In this document: piece by piece, positions 45,831-60,800 of the stretch
How the letters are laid out: every line of letters begins with the position of its first letter
How positions within the stretch are numbered: position 1 is the stretch's first letter
DNA from: Membranipora membranacea
Taxonomy: Eukaryota > Bryozoa > Gymnolaemata > Cheilostomatida > Membraniporidae
Length of the DNA stretch: 64,000 bases
NCBI GenBank assembly: GCA_914767715.1
Contig: OU612072.1
Coordinates: 8,742,001-8,806,000 of the forward strand
Direction of reading: 5' to 3'
Notes under the pieces: model-generated
The model's input: only the letters and a program-made list of their open reading frames with translations
Databases searched by the model: none
Told to the model about the DNA's origin: nothing
Program-made: the position numbers and the translations under genes

Positions 45831-48800
45831 CTGTAAATAAAGAAATAGGATATTTTACTAACTTCATAAACAATGTTCGCTTAATATAGCGGGCATGAAA
45901 ACAAACGGGCATGAAAAGAACGCAGACTGTACTGAAAATAATGCTACTTGTCCCTACTACTTGAAAGCTTTTTGGAGAACCGACTTGTAGTTAGTAGAAA
46001 CCAAGGAGATTTTACAGCAAAAGGTCTTATCTGCTTCGTTTACGGCTCATATAAAATGTTTCAAAAATATGGTCTCATCCGTAAATTATCACGGGTGACA
46101 CAACCCCATTATTTTCATTTAAAACAGGAGATATGTGGTCCATATCCACTGAGTAATTATGTTCTTGAGTAAGTGACACCTTTATGACCGTATCAGAAAG
46201 GAAACAACACTTATGACGAGGAATCACAAAATTGTCATCAAATCGTACAAAACTTTGTTCATTCTACAAAACGCAAGTATGAATGTACAGTTCCATCAAG
46301 GAGTTAGAGGAACTCCTTGGTTCAATCTACCAGACCAGTACACATGCACTGAGTGTATTCTCTCAGGTTTCTGGAATTTTACTGACCTCGGCGGAGTTTT
46401 CTCGGTAGCTGCAGACGTCTCAGAATCAGTCTTCACCTCAGCTAATGGTAGAGCCTCAACCTCAGCAACAGCAGCTGTCTTTTTGTTCTTCTTTCTCTGT
46501 CTCAGCTCTCTTTGTCTATCGACAGCAGGTTCCGTTACAGGGACAACTTCATCATCGACTACTGCAGCGGAGGCTTCTTCTACATGTTCAGTGACAGTCT
46601 CTCCACTATGACGGAGGATTGATTCATCCTCATCTACAGCTGGCTGCTTAGACTCCATCTCATCAGAAATAGCTTTCTTTTTGTTCTTCTTCCTGTTCCT
46701 CATATCTCTTTGTCTATCGACGGCAGGTTCTGGTACAGGAACAAATTCATTGTCAACAACAACAGCAGCATCTGTGATTGGCTGATCTGGCGCCTGCTCA
46801 TCACCCATTGGATGAATTTGAGCTTGGTTATTGAGACCTGGTTGTTGAGGAACTTTGTTGTCACCAAATGACTTGACTGAATCCTCTTTGTGGACTCCAA
46901 CTGTTCTCTCAGATTCTGGTTCGTCAGTAACTTGAGTTTGATTGGCTGGTTGTGCCTCATCTGTATCTCTTACGGCTGCTATCTCTGGCTCCTCAAATGG
47001 TTGAATCGTAGGAAGATCTCCACGAACAGGGCCGGACCACTTATGGCTTAATCTCGCAGCTTGTTGTTGGCCGCCTCGGTGCTTATTTGCTAGATCTGGG
47101 CTCGTAGAAACAGGTGATGAAGTGATATCATCATTGTCTGCTGGAACAGAGGATTCATCCTCGACCAGGTCGTTCACAGGAGTTGGCTCGCGTAAAATCG
47201 CTTCATATTTTGCCTTGCCTTTCTTTCTCCTCTTTTTATCCTTTTTCTTGGTAGAGGATGGGGCTGATGTTGTTGGTGATTTTGTGTTGTCAGCTTTACC
47301 AGGTGATTTGGAGGCTTCTGCAGATGGAGAGGAAGGTTGTGAGTCTTTTGGAATGGTAGAAGATGCAGCATCAGAATTGCTCTCTGGCGTGCTCCCTGAA
47401 GCATCTGGAGTCTTGAATTCATCTACTTCACTGGTCTTTGGGTTCTGGCCACCAAGATCAACTACTGCATCAGGTACATCTTGGTCAGCAAAGGTTGATG
47501 GGTTCGCTTCAGGTCCGCCACTACCGGCTTGATCAGTGTCATCAGTTTGGGCTTCCTTATCATACAGAGATAGGGGATGTTTTGACCGTGGACTGGACTT
47601 GGGTGAGGAGGTGAGGGTTGTTTGAGATTCAGAGTCTGTTTTACGAGGAGTATTAGTCGACTTATCGTCACTTAGCTCTGGCAGTCCAGACAAATCAGTT
47701 TGCTGCTCGATGGATAACCCAGGCACCATGCCTGTGAAGTCATCACTGGTAGGGATACTCCCAGTTTGGTTGGCGGTATCAGATGTAGATTGACTGTTAG
47801 TAGCAGCACTTTGGTCCTGTAAAGCAGCGGGAGATGACATATTGTGCTGGTCTGCCCTGGGATCAGATTGTGATTGAGAGTCAAGCTCAGTGTTAGTTGA
47901 GGAGTCTGCAAGCAGAGGGCTGTTAACTGTTTGTAGCTCGACAGACTTGAGGGATATCATATCAGTAGAAGTCGACATATCATGTGTAGATGGAGGTTTG
48001 AATTTTAGTTGTTCTAACACCACAGGCTCCTGTTGATCAATAGACTGAGAGTCACTAGGTGGTAGTTGTTGAGCTCTACTGTCTGGTCCTTGGTTGGCAT
48101 CAGTAGCTGCAGCACCTTTCTTTTTCTTTTTGTTTCTCTTATTTTTCTTGCTACGTTTGGCAACGTTGATCTTTTCCTGGTCTGTGATTGGCAGGCTCGG
48201 TGCGAGGTCCTCTACAGTGGGCGGGGTTTGGTGATCACTAGTACCGGTGTCATGTCCATCTACATCCACTGTCAAGGGCTCCATTGGCTGAGATAAGGTG
48301 GGGAAATTCTCAGTTTCAGGTTGAATAGATGAGTCATCTACAAGCGGTTGCATAGTGAATGACTCGGTCTCTGCTGGCTGGCTCTTATCAACAGGTGGAA
48401 CATTGTCTGATGAGTCTCCGAAACCTTCAGCAGGTAAGAGAAGACTATCAGCAGCAGACTGATCATCAGAAGGTTCAAACTCTGGTCTGTCTGTTACTTT
48501 CCTCTCTACAGGACTGCTAGTCTCAGGCTCTCTCTGACTCCCAGAAGGCAGATCTCCGTCTGTACTGCCTCCCTGGTTAGACCTCTCAGTGTCCATTGTA
48601 GCGAACCCACTCTCCATACTAGACTTGAATGGGTCAGTCTTCTCCGGGCTAATTTCTATAGAGCCCGGGCTAGCCTGTGATGACATGTTAGACTCATTGT
48701 CTTCCTGATCCTCCAGAGCCCACGGATGCTTCCTTCCTTTGTTCTTATTCTTTTTGGCCCGATCTCTGGTGAGGGTGGCATCAGGGTCACTCCCTACTTC

Positions 48801-51800
48801 GGACCCATCAGCTGGCAGAGCACTAAGGTTATCCTCTAGCTGTAGTGCTGGGACTGGTTCCTGTACACTAGGATCAGAGGGTTGTTTATCAGACATGAGG
48901 TGATTAAGCCTTCGTCTGAGAGAAGCTAGTTTCTCCTCGGTGTAGTTATGCGCTGCGTCTGTACATACAGAGCTGTACTCGGAGAATGAGGCCTCCAACT
49001 CAACCAGTCTGTAAAATATACAAAATCAACATGAGAAACTAGTTAAGTCATGTAAGCAATAGCAGAGGCATGTGATATGAAAAAAGTGCAACTTAGAGAG
49101 AAAAGGCAACAACGTTGTTTTTGCAAAAAAATGAGTTCTTCAATAATATATAATTTTCAAATTGGAAAAAAAAGCTTCTGTATATGATTAGTAACTTATG
49201 AAATAAAAGCTAATTAATTGATAAAGCTTTCCACACATGAGTAAAAAATGAACTTGGAAGACAATCCTCACCTCTGTTCACACTGAGCTAGCTCCACAGG
49301 CTCGATATCATACGATGTCTTGATTAGACTGGACTCCAGGTCCTTACAGTCAGTGTTCCACTTGTGCCAGTGTACTATAGCATACTGAAGCTCCGTCGTC
49401 TTCTTACCAATACTGAGTAATCAAACAAAGTAGAAACAAATATGACTAAACGGTTCCTGAATTTCAGCATAACGTTATGTCATTATTGATACTGCTGCTT
49501 TTCCTGAGTGAATCATGCTTTGATTATCTTATCATCGGCTCATACACCAAAAAAATACTCAGAGGTTAATGAGAGAAAAATATGGATTGAACTCATTAAC
49601 AACCAAAATAACCCACTGTTAATTCTAACATTATACAACACTGATAAATAGCTATGAAGATGACTGCATCATGAAAGGTCATGATTATAATATAACAGCA
49701 TGTGCATGAAACATTTTCACTTAGAGTACTGTTGGTAGATGATATATTTAGTTACAGTGGTTAAAAATGTATAACTACGTGGATTTGCTGAGGCATAGTT
49801 AGATGAAGCAAACTTTTTCTCTTGGGTGTTGGGATTGCACCCACTGCATCATGACATACGCAGTCTACATCTTTTCCTATGCCCACATCAAAGCCAATCA
49901 CATGTATCTAAAATGATCTGCTCAATCTATTTTAAGTTATGCAAGACGAAAACATGTTTGGTTTTGTGGATCGTGGATAATATTTCTCACCTGAGCATTA
50001 GATGCGATGTGGGTTTACTGCTAGTTGACAGTTCACCTATGAGCTGCTTAAATCCGGCCATCTTTATTTTCTTATTATCTGCCTCGAAGACGAGAACTGC
50101 GTCGTTTATCTGCTGTAGTTTATGTGCCTGAGATTGCGTATTTGCTCTGAAGGTCTGTAAAAATAAGGATTGGTAAAAACTACTGCTGCCTGCTGCCACT
50201 CAGGCAAATGTGTGCTTATTGAATTCGGTATAGCTCAAAGTGAGCAAATTGAGGCTTAAATCTAGAAATTGGTTTTCAAAGTCAGGGTATGAAATAAATG
50301 CACTGGGTGATGACTGGGTGATGACGTCAGTATTGTCGGCTAGTAAGATGGTAGACAGTTTCGTACACATATTAGCTTACAAAATGCACGGATTTTAGCA
50401 CAAAATCAGTGCATTACACATTTTGCATAGACAGCAGGATGCCCATGTGTAGATATGTGTATATTACATATATGTCTGTTTTCTTACCTGCAGAGTTCTG
50501 AAATGGTTCTCCAGCTCGGAGACATTATTGAATGCAGGAGTAGATAATTCCTCCTCACATGTATTTACTGATTTCTTACCGGCCAGGATGTCCCTGTATA
50601 TCTTACACAGTGTGGTGCTCTGCTCCTTACGCTCCAAAGCCAGCTAGAGAAAGGGAGATAAATGCAGGTCAAGGTTGTGGGCCTGATCACTTTGTATGAA
50701 TATTTGGTGATAGCTGCTCAGTGACTCAGAACTCAGGAGCACACTCTATGCCACAGAGGATTGTAGTTGGTTTCATCAAAGTGAATCTTCTTTCAATGTA
50801 AGATAAACTTGTTACGTCTTTTTTTTTCAAATTTTTTGTAATTGTTTTAGGAAAGTAAAACTTCGAAATCCATGTGGAATGACTTGGGGATCATCGGGTT
50901 GGTTGAAATTGTGAAATACAGCGTGAGCATTGTTTGGTATTTCATACTCAATGATCATATTAGCCATTTGATTTCTGACTGTTATGAGCCCTACTGCTTG
51001 CAAATATGCCACAAAAACTAACCTTTTCGAGACTTTGCCATTTCTTAATGAGATCGAGTACTTGTTGTATGTCGTCATCAGTTAGATTGGCAAGGCCCTG
51101 CTCAGATTCTAAGTGCTCCTGGATAACCTGGCAAAGGCAAATATGAGAATGAATTGATGCCAGCGATACATCTGTAGATTCAATCAAACACACCCCCAAC
51201 CAGATGTGTGTTTGTCATTCTGAAACAACTATTAGTTTGATCCAATTTGCCTGCATTTCACGTCACTCCAAATCAACTGGTTATCCATCAGCAGCTAGAG
51301 GGGGAGTTCCAAACTGTAGGCAAATTGAATCGGACTAAATCTGGCGAATAAAGCCCTAGCATATTTGGGGTCGCTGGGTTTGATGACAAAAATCTAACAA
51401 TGGCCAAGATCCAATCCAACCAATGCAATCTTAGCAGCTTAAAGTAGCTGAATGACAATGACAACATAAACCCGCGGCTGCTAATACATATCCACCCTGC
51501 TTATAAAAACAGATAAGTAAGACACAGCAAACCTACAGCAAGAGTTATAAAGTCCTGGTCCTGCAAACAACATCACATAAATATCACTCAATCTGGAGGG
51601 GCGGGCAGGTTTATGAGGTCTACAAATTAGTTGTGGACTTCATTTTACATTTTGAAATCGATTTTTAACGAGGACTTGTAAATTTAGATCAATTATTCAA
51701 GTGTACAAAGCACAGCAGTCAGGTTAATGTTAGCTTAAGCACCAGAGATAAGCAGAGATGTACAGCCCGTCTTGATGTGAGATTGTCTAAGGATTTATCA

Positions 51801-54800
51801 AAGGCTAGGGCAAAACACACAACAGTAAACTCTTGTCTCAACCCATTGAAAAATGAGCCATGCTATAACAAATTCTTCCCACATTGATAGACCCAAGGGG
51901 CCTTAAAGTTCAATATAAATAGAATAATACCTTGATACAACTCTAAAATAAGAGAATTAAAAAGCACATCTTTAGCTGATAAGCAAATGGTGCAGCAAAA
52001 GAACAAGAGATTGATCGCATGGTCTACCATGGACTAGTGAAAACCGTGCATTGTAAACTTCAGAGCCACATGAATTGTTAGAACACAGAGATTTTATGTC
52101 TTGCACAATTACAACAAATAAATGACAGGTTTTTTTAGGAGTTGTCCTACCAGATTACCTGACAGGCCAACTCTCATGATTACGGCCCAGCATTATTGAG
52201 GTGTTGACAGGGGGTAACTTGAGCGCATGCCGTCGCTGTAACAGTTACAGCATCAATCATAACTAACCTGTAGACACTTGATGTTGGTCTGGCAGGTGGC
52301 GTGCCACTCTATGTACTTCTGAGGGTCGAGGTATATACCGCACTGAACGACGTCACGTCGAGGTTTGCGTAGTGCTGAGTCAGCCTGTAGAAGCTGTGTA
52401 GATGACTGCTGAATGACGTAGTGTAAGTCCTCGATGTCTGAATCCTCTGAGTCACTGTGTGCAGACGCTCCGCCCACTGCTCCAGTCTGCAAGGGGAGAT
52501 TTGGAGTTATCAAAAATTTAAACCTAAGATTATGTGATTAAAGACTGAAAAATTAAGATAGCCTAAAGAGTTGTCAAACGAATCCTAATCATCATCAGCA
52601 ATGTAACAACTAAGACTGTGAGCGACCTACCCAAAGCACAGCAATATCTGTCAGCCAACAACCTGACTTCTCCTCAAGTATTGAATTCGTATGTGAGAGC
52701 TATAATAAGCTAAAGATAGTATTACTTACAGGTAACATTGGGCCAACTTCGATTGCGGATATGGTGTCGTTCTCCTCATCCAATTCATCGTCCCACTGTA
52801 GAACACTGTCATCAAGCTTTGGTTCTAAGTCTATATCAAACTCAGGTTCTGTACCGGTACTGTATGGTGGATCCTACGATAGTCAAGAGAAGAGTAATAT
52901 ATGGTGCCTAAGACTAGAAGAGGCATACATGAGGGAGGCGGGGCTAACTCTTTATCTTAGACACGATTGGTCAGAAATTCAACCAAAATATAATGCATTT
53001 GAAACAAGATGGCTACCTAACCAACTATCTCTACTCTATCACATGGATTCTTAAGTGCAAAACATGCCTCAGCCAGCTGAGCATATGCACAAGCAGTGTC
53101 AAAGTTTATATTTATTTAAGTTTATTGAAGGGTATAGTTTTGATTTTCATCGATGAGCCAAACTGGGGCAGACTTAACTATTATTAGTGCTGTAGGTTCA
53201 GTTTTTGTAACACGAGACACGGATGTCATGCGAAATACACCAATAAAAAGAGCTTCAGCAAGCATGCAATGACAGCAATAAGAAAAAGTATATCTAGCAC
53301 AAAACATGAGTGAACATCAAAGGCAAAGACATAACAACCAAATCTCTCTGAAATTTGGAGCAAAAGTTATTCTCTCTCTTTAAACGTGGGCTGACAATTC
53401 TAAACTAATACAAGAAAACCTCGCATTGTAAACAAACTGCATTTTCAAATTAGAGTGTCTATGAAAAGTAACGGTTATTAGGATGAAAGGGTGAAGGCAC
53501 AACTGGAGATGGTGTTGGTAAAAATGATTCGTCATTGAAATGTCAAATGTAATGCAACTTATTTGTCCATAGGTGCTTAAGCTAAGCAAAGCCTACCTAC
53601 CCTCGATCAAACTTGATCCAACTTGCCAACATTAAAGTTGCACCCCTTAACTAATCCACCACTGGGGCAGTGAACGGGAAGCAACTTCAGTCATGTAAAT
53701 TGGATGAAGCTTGATCTAAACTATCCCTGAACCTGCTATACTAACTCATCTATCCCACCAGCCTCTGATAGTCAGCCTGTAGATCTAATCATTTACCCAT
53801 TTTGACAGGAAGCCTTGTCCACCAAAACCGATGTTAATATTCTACTTTGTTTCTCTTCCAATCACATCCGGTGAAATCACATGACATTGTCACACGGATG
53901 AAAATTTTTAGGATGAGTAAAAGAGAGTCGTTAGCAGTAGTTAGAGTGAGAGGGAAATTTGTTTGTTTGTTTACCTGTTGAGGTTTCGTTTCAGCCTAAA
54001 GTTACGGAGGAATAATGGTGATATACTAGAGTGCTGAAAAAGAATCCTGGTTCAACAACTGAAAGGTAGTCGAGTTTAAAACTTAACAGAATTGATCACC
54101 TCTAATATAACATATAGATAACTACATAAAAGGAATATGAAACGGAATAAACATGAAATACTGCAGAGTCTATTGCTTAGAATAAGAATAAAAAAAGATA
54201 ACCACTAATTCAAAACTCCTAACCTGGTAATAGTCCCAGTTTGAGCCCTCTGACATTCCACCCCCAGAAGTGATCAACTCATCATTATCACTGCTAACTA
54301 TATCCGATAGCTCATCTTCAGCAGATAGGTCATGTGACAGATCATCAGACATCTGATTGGCCGAGGATAGGTCATCTGACAGTTGATTGGTTAATGGCAT
54401 GTCATGTGACTGTTGTAAAGTGTCAATGATTGGACTGTCAGACTGCTCAGGCGACTCCTCATTGTCATGCTACATAAAACAAGATAGCAGTTGATAGGAA
54501 GATAAAGCGAGCAAACATAAAAATGTGTCTGTCGTGTAAAACAATCAAGCAAAATCAAATCCAGCAGTCAGTCAGGGGTGGAAGGACAGGGGAGCAGCAA
54601 GCAGTGGACAACGAAATCAACAAAATAAGAAGCACCTGAGCATATCTAATTTAAACAATAACAGCACTGCTGGTAGCTAAAATACCAGCTCTACATTTGG
54701 TACAATCTATATGTGTGAGAGTAGAGCAAGTTTGGTCCAGTTTGCCTGCATTTGAGTTGCTTCCCCTCTACTGATAATTTGACTTATCAAAGGTGGGGGG

Positions 54801-57800
54801 CAACTTTAATGCAGGCAAACTGGATCAAACATGGCCTACAGTGAGTGAGTAGAAGATTGTGAGCACTGACCAGTTTAGGTGAGCCGGTCAGAGTTCTGGG
54901 TCGGCGTTTCCTTCTCTTCTTAGTGGGCGTGGCTCTGACTGGCTGTTGATCTGGAGAGCTCTCCTTCACAGAATCAGAGCTGACTTTGTGTCTGACAGTG
55001 TCCACACTAGATTCTCTCTCAAATGGCTACAGGAATAGGGAACATGGAAATAAGCTTCCAGTAAAACTCTGATGGCAAACTAGTAGAACAACCTGGTACA
55101 CACAATGATCACTTTGTAATCATAGTAAATTAACATTGTGAGAATTAAAAATGGTTTAAAAACGTATTATCAGTTGATGTCAGGGCGAATATATTTGACT
55201 GACGTCATGCCATGCATAACAATGGAATGATTGAGAGTGATTAGCGTTGATATGTAAAACATGCCAGGTTTGGTGCGTAATGTAAAGCCGGACTCTTTAT
55301 TTATAAGATTATATATTTTTATTTATATATCTATGACTGACCTCATCCGCTTGACTGACGTGAGGCCACACAGATTCAGCTTCTTCTCCTTCACTGCTCT
55401 CATCCCCATCAAAAGCATCACTGTTATCATCTACAGGACCACCCACAGAAACCACACTGGCATTCTTCTCCAGTGGAGGCGGCTGCTGCCTTCCTGCACT
55501 GTCAGATGTTGCTGGACTGTCCACGATAGGTGTACTGTGATCTGTAGTCTGCTTTGCTTGCTCTTCTTCAGCGGTGTTGTTGATGGCTGATGTGGTTGGC
55601 TCTTCATCATCATCAGCATTATCCTCAGACTGTTCGCCACCGTCAGCGGTTGTTGGTGATTTCGATGTTGGAGCTGTTGGACCAGTGAAAGTTTGAGCTG
55701 GCATTGAATCAGTGCTGTCGCCAGCTAGTGGTTCATCTACATGCATTCCAGAATCAGATTTCTCTTGCGTGGGTGTTACTTCATCATCATCCAGCTTCTC
55801 TGCTGGCTGTTCTGGATTTCTTGGTGGATCTTCTTTCTGGACCAGCTGCTGTGTATCAAGTTCAGGCCCAGCTGGAGAGGTTGTGGATTCTGACAGCTGT
55901 GGAGGCATCTCATCTTCATTGACAATATCACTACCAGCGTTTGTGTCCGGCAATTCTGTTATTTGTGCGGGTGAGGAAGGAACATTGTCATCATTGGTGA
56001 TTGCATCGTCATTAGTAGGCAGGGCTGGATTATTTTCATGTGAGTGAAGCAGTGATTGAGCAGGAGATTCAAATAGATCCATAGTTTCAGATTTGTCTGC
56101 TAGTGTTGGTGATATTGCAGAGATGGCATCAGTTTCATCTACGTTGAGATCTTCAGTGTCAGAGTAAACAAGAGGCTGCTGGTGCATTGTGGGAACTTCT
56201 AGGTTCGGCTCAAGAGATAAGTTTGGTTCTTCAACATTGAGTTGATCAGTTGGCACAATCTCCTCCTCAAGTGCAAGCTTACGCCTGGGATGAGGATCGC
56301 TGTCAGGTACTGGTGAAGCATTCAGACTGCTGTCTAAATACTGCTTCAGTCCATCCTCAGTAAGCTCAAGTGGTGAGACCTCCTCACCTACAGCCGTCTG
56401 CCTCTCATCTCTGACTATGTCACGGAACCTGTTTCTGTGATGTTGAGGAACAATCGCCTCTTCAGCGCACATCTCTAGAGGAGTGAGCAGTGTGGATACC
56501 AGCGGCTCAATCAGCTCTGGAGATCTCTCCGCCTTCTGAGCTTCTGGTCTGACAATCTCAGTAACAGAGAATGTGTCATCAGCATCATGATCGTGTGTGT
56601 TAACTTCGGAATCATACTCAGAATCTCCGCTGATTGGTCTGAACACATCACCACCAATACTATCTGCTTCATCCGAGGCGGGCAACTCCTCAACTCCGCT
56701 GGACAAGAAGTCCTCCAGACGACTGTCATATACATCATCAGGTGACTCATCAGAGGGCAGAGGGCTGTCACAAACATCAGGGTGAGATGAGTCATCTGAC
56801 CAATTCTCTTTGTTCTCTTCGCCAACGTTCACCTCATCATCAGCAATGGTGAGGATAATCTCTGGTATTTTTGGTACTTCAGGCCCATCAGTTGGGGTTA
56901 TCTCCTCCACTTCACCAGGAGGGTTCATACCGGTGATTAGATCAAACAGAGATTCAGCTGCTGTGGCATCTTCAGGACCCTCAATAGAGTCCAGCTCAGC
57001 CAATAACTTCTCAGCAGCTGAGAGAGGCTTCCCAGAGCTAGTGTCTTTAAGTGGGCTTGTGACATCATCAGGCTGGCTTGTGACATCATCAGTCCGGCTT
57101 GTGACATCATCAGGCTTCCCTGTGACATCATCAGTGGGTAGTTGTTCTGTGATTTGTGGTTGATTATCATCAGGTAGTTGAGATGGAGATGTAACAGTTA
57201 TATCTGGTGGGCTTGTGACATCATCAGGCTGCCTCGTGACATCATCAGTGGGTAGTTTTTCGGTGATTTGCTGTTGATTATCATCAGGTCGTGGAGATGG
57301 TGATGTCACAGTTATATCTGGTATCCTCAGCTCAGGTTTCTCCTCTTCCTCATCACCAAAGTCGAGCTCAGGTATGGGAGAGGGATTGGTCACTGTTATA
57401 TCAGGAATAGTTAGTTCTAGTGAGTCTGTTACACTGAGCTCTTTAGGAGAGTCAGGTAAAACCTTGTTGATAAGTTCTATGGCATTTTTAGGGAGAGGAG
57501 AGAGATCATTGCCGGATAGGCTTGCAGTGTCTGTATTATCTATATTTATAGATGGAGGAGTGAGTTCTTCTTCTGGTATTACAGAGGAGAAGGAGGGTTC
57601 ACTGGATGGATGAGTGGAGCCTGAGATTGAGTTGTCTTCTCCTGATTCATCTGAAATGGAAAAAGTTGATTAGCTGGTCATTCCTTCGGATCTAACAAAT
57701 AATCAAACCCAACAAGTTCAAGCAGCCAAAGAAACTCTATGTAATGAAAGCCAAATGCAACTTGTATTCTGCTAAAGCTTTAGAGATGCTTCACACTGGT

Positions 57801-60800
57801 ACCAGTATATGTATAACAGTAGTAGTTAGTCATGGCTGACATTTTAGCATATGTAATATCCATCTAACAAATCGATTATTTGGTTTTTGAGGGCACAGTA
57901 ATTCATAATCTTGCAACAGCTGCCACTTTGCAATAGTGCACTGACGGAAAATAACAGTTCAAGAGTTATAGAATAAAACTGTCCGAGCGTTTGTTTGTGT
58001 GTGTGTACACCGCAGCTATTCACCCATAAATGTGTGGAATAGTAGCAGTTTGTTTTTGTGACAGATTATCTGTTTTGTTACCAAAAAAACCACAGTTGAG
58101 TGCCAAAACAATGATCATCTCTATTTCCCAATTTTTCCCAATTTTTCCAAACACTCATGATTGGTTTTCCCCACTTACTAACTTTAAACAACAAACCAGT
58201 AAAAACTCATTCAACATCAACTCATCTCTCAACCCCACAAAGACTCATATGGACGCCCCCTCAATAATTTTACAGGTCATCGCTATACTTTAAAAGTCTA
58301 TTATTTGTCACCTGTGTGACTTTGATGGGTTCAAAATAAAATGTGAAGTTGAAAAAAACACATTCTCCCATAAATCAGCCTGTGATAGGTACAGTAACAT
58401 TATTCCCTCATAAATCTCAATAAAAGACGGGCTGAGCCTTGTGCACTTAGATGACTGCTGAGGTTATTATGTCTGGGATGACAGGATTAGTCTTTAGAGA
58501 AAAATGAGGATCTTATTTTCAATTGTGTCAAAGCCAACAGATGCCGCTGTATCACGTTTAGACCAAACTTGAGACAGATAATATTTCCTATTTTTACTGA
58601 TCTGATCTATTCAGATCCAACACACTTCCACAAGAATGGTCAATACAAAAAAAAAAGAAAGATTAGTTATAACCCTATGTGACACCAATACAGTAGAGTT
58701 AATTCTCAAATTGAATGGTGCAGTATAAATCCTAGGACGGGACAGGTAATGTTTACATAACCTAAGAGGTATAATGGCTAATATGACACATCCTATCAAA
58801 TAATAAAAGAGTTTGCAACAATGCAAAGTATTCAACCAAATCTGTTTCATGACCATTTAATCTGAATGTTTACAATAGGACCAATACTAGAAAACATTAT
58901 TATGCCTCTACTACTAGTGCACACAAACTATTATTGTATAAGTGCTGTCAAAAGTTTATGTTGATCGTAAAACTGTCAAGGGAATAGTTTTCATCCAGTA
59001 TCTAAGTGGTATGCTTGTGAAAAGCAGCCCGGTGACCCTGATGTGTCAATGTTCTTTTGATACAGTAGTTACAGGGTTGGGTTATAGAAGTTAAAATCAG
59101 TGACTTTAGATTATAGTCTCTGTTCAAGTTCTGCGAAGTCCATCATTGACTGTCAGAAGCAATTAACCGAAATCTTGTTGTGAGAACCATCCTCTATCTA
59201 ACCATCTGGGAATTTACAGATGATTGGTTTTTCTGGTTAGTCTGTGGCGAAATTTAATTAAATTAATGTGACTTGTGCCATGTTATTGAAATTAAAATTA
59301 CAAATTAAAACTCACAAATAAACTGAACACTCACCTGAATCAGAGGGAGATTGAGGAATGAGATCATCGGTAATTTCGGGATGAGATTCACAGACAACGA
59401 GACCGTTATCTAGTATCCTATACACAGTGCCAGCCTTCTGTCTCCTACTCTCTAGGTCTATGTCAGCAGCCTCACCACTGCAATCAAGTTTGTAATACAG
59501 AGTCGGAAATTCCAACAACACCTCATCACATAACGACGCTGCTGATGTGCGAAGGTCGTCTGAAGGTGAGCTGAGAGGGAAAAGAGGAGAAGAAGGAGAT
59601 TCGGTGGGAGTTTTGTGGACGTGACTATTACTTGAGTGTACGTCATTATTGTGTATATCCTTGTTATTCTTGGCTTTAGTGTTCCATGTAGTGCCCTTTG
59701 GACTACCTGTACTTGGAGGAGTTTTGTAATTAATCTTCCTTGCCACGTTACTGCAATCATGATGAGGCAAATTATAATTACTTGATGATGTCATTGGTTT
59801 TTTAATAGAACTCGGTTTTTTACTCCCTGCTCTGAGGAAATCTCGCTGCACCGGTCTTCTCTGCATCGGCGTATGATGGTGATTGTGATCACATGTTCGA
59901 TGTGATCTCGGCGATCCCTCATGTACAGAATTACATCGATGTAGTATTGGACTTGCACTGTCAGGCACATCATGCACCGCAGAAGGAGATTTGGGAGTAG
60001 AAGTTGCGATGCGAGATTTAGAAGTAGACGGTGTTCTTACGACTGGCTTAGAATGAGAAATGTTACATATTAGGCCACTAGACGTTACTCTGACTCCGGC
60101 AGAGAGTGATCTAGGTCTCGGTATTTGAGAGGAGCCTGTTCTTACTCCATGAGACGATGAGCGTATGGGAGCGAGCACTGGTGATTTGGTATCACTAACA
60201 CCGCTATGGAAGGATTTTGATCTTTCAGAAGAGTTAATAACCTTTTTAGTGACCGGGTTACTCCTGGTCCTCGCCCTGAGGAACTCGTGTTTATCGCGAG
60301 ACTGCTGGTAATGTCTGCTGCAGCAGTCACGGTATACTTTCTTAGTTGTAGTTACTCTATCTCCACATCTCACAGGATTGTGTAGCCTGTTTATTACCTC
60401 CTGCTGATGAGTGCGCGGGGACAGACTTCTAGTTTTCCTGCTGTGTTTCCCATCAGCTTGTGACTTACCGGCAGGCGATGAATTCTTGTTAGTTGGTGTG
60501 TTACCGGCAGTTGATGAATTTATAGTGGTTGGTGTATTATCAGCTGATGGTGATTTACCTACGGTTGGTGATCTTCTCGTAGGTATAGAAGAATTCGATG
60601 TTGATGTGCTGGTAGAGTTACTCAGACTAGATGGCGAGCTTTTACGTAGAAAGTCTGTGCGCTTCTCGCGTCTTTTCAACTTAGGTGAGTGGTCTTGATC
60701 ACAACAAGCTCTACCGTGTCGGTTGGGTGAAACGGATTGTGAACCCATAGATCTTATTTTTCTATTATCTTTTGGACTGAGATTTAAGCGAGTTCTTGCG

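Noticed and set aside
47122-47532. Plus-strand ORF of 136 codons opposite the KASH exon
   Set aside because: It is the antisense shadow of a compositionally biased exon whose minus frame is supported by splice phases on both sides.
49826-50131. Plus-strand 101-codon ORF over KASH exon 10
   Set aside because: Antisense to a phase-supported exon; no independent support.
56810-57163. Plus-strand 117-codon ORF
   Set aside because: Antisense shadow of the acidic KASH exon 2 (Asp/Ser codons read as Ser/Val on the other strand).
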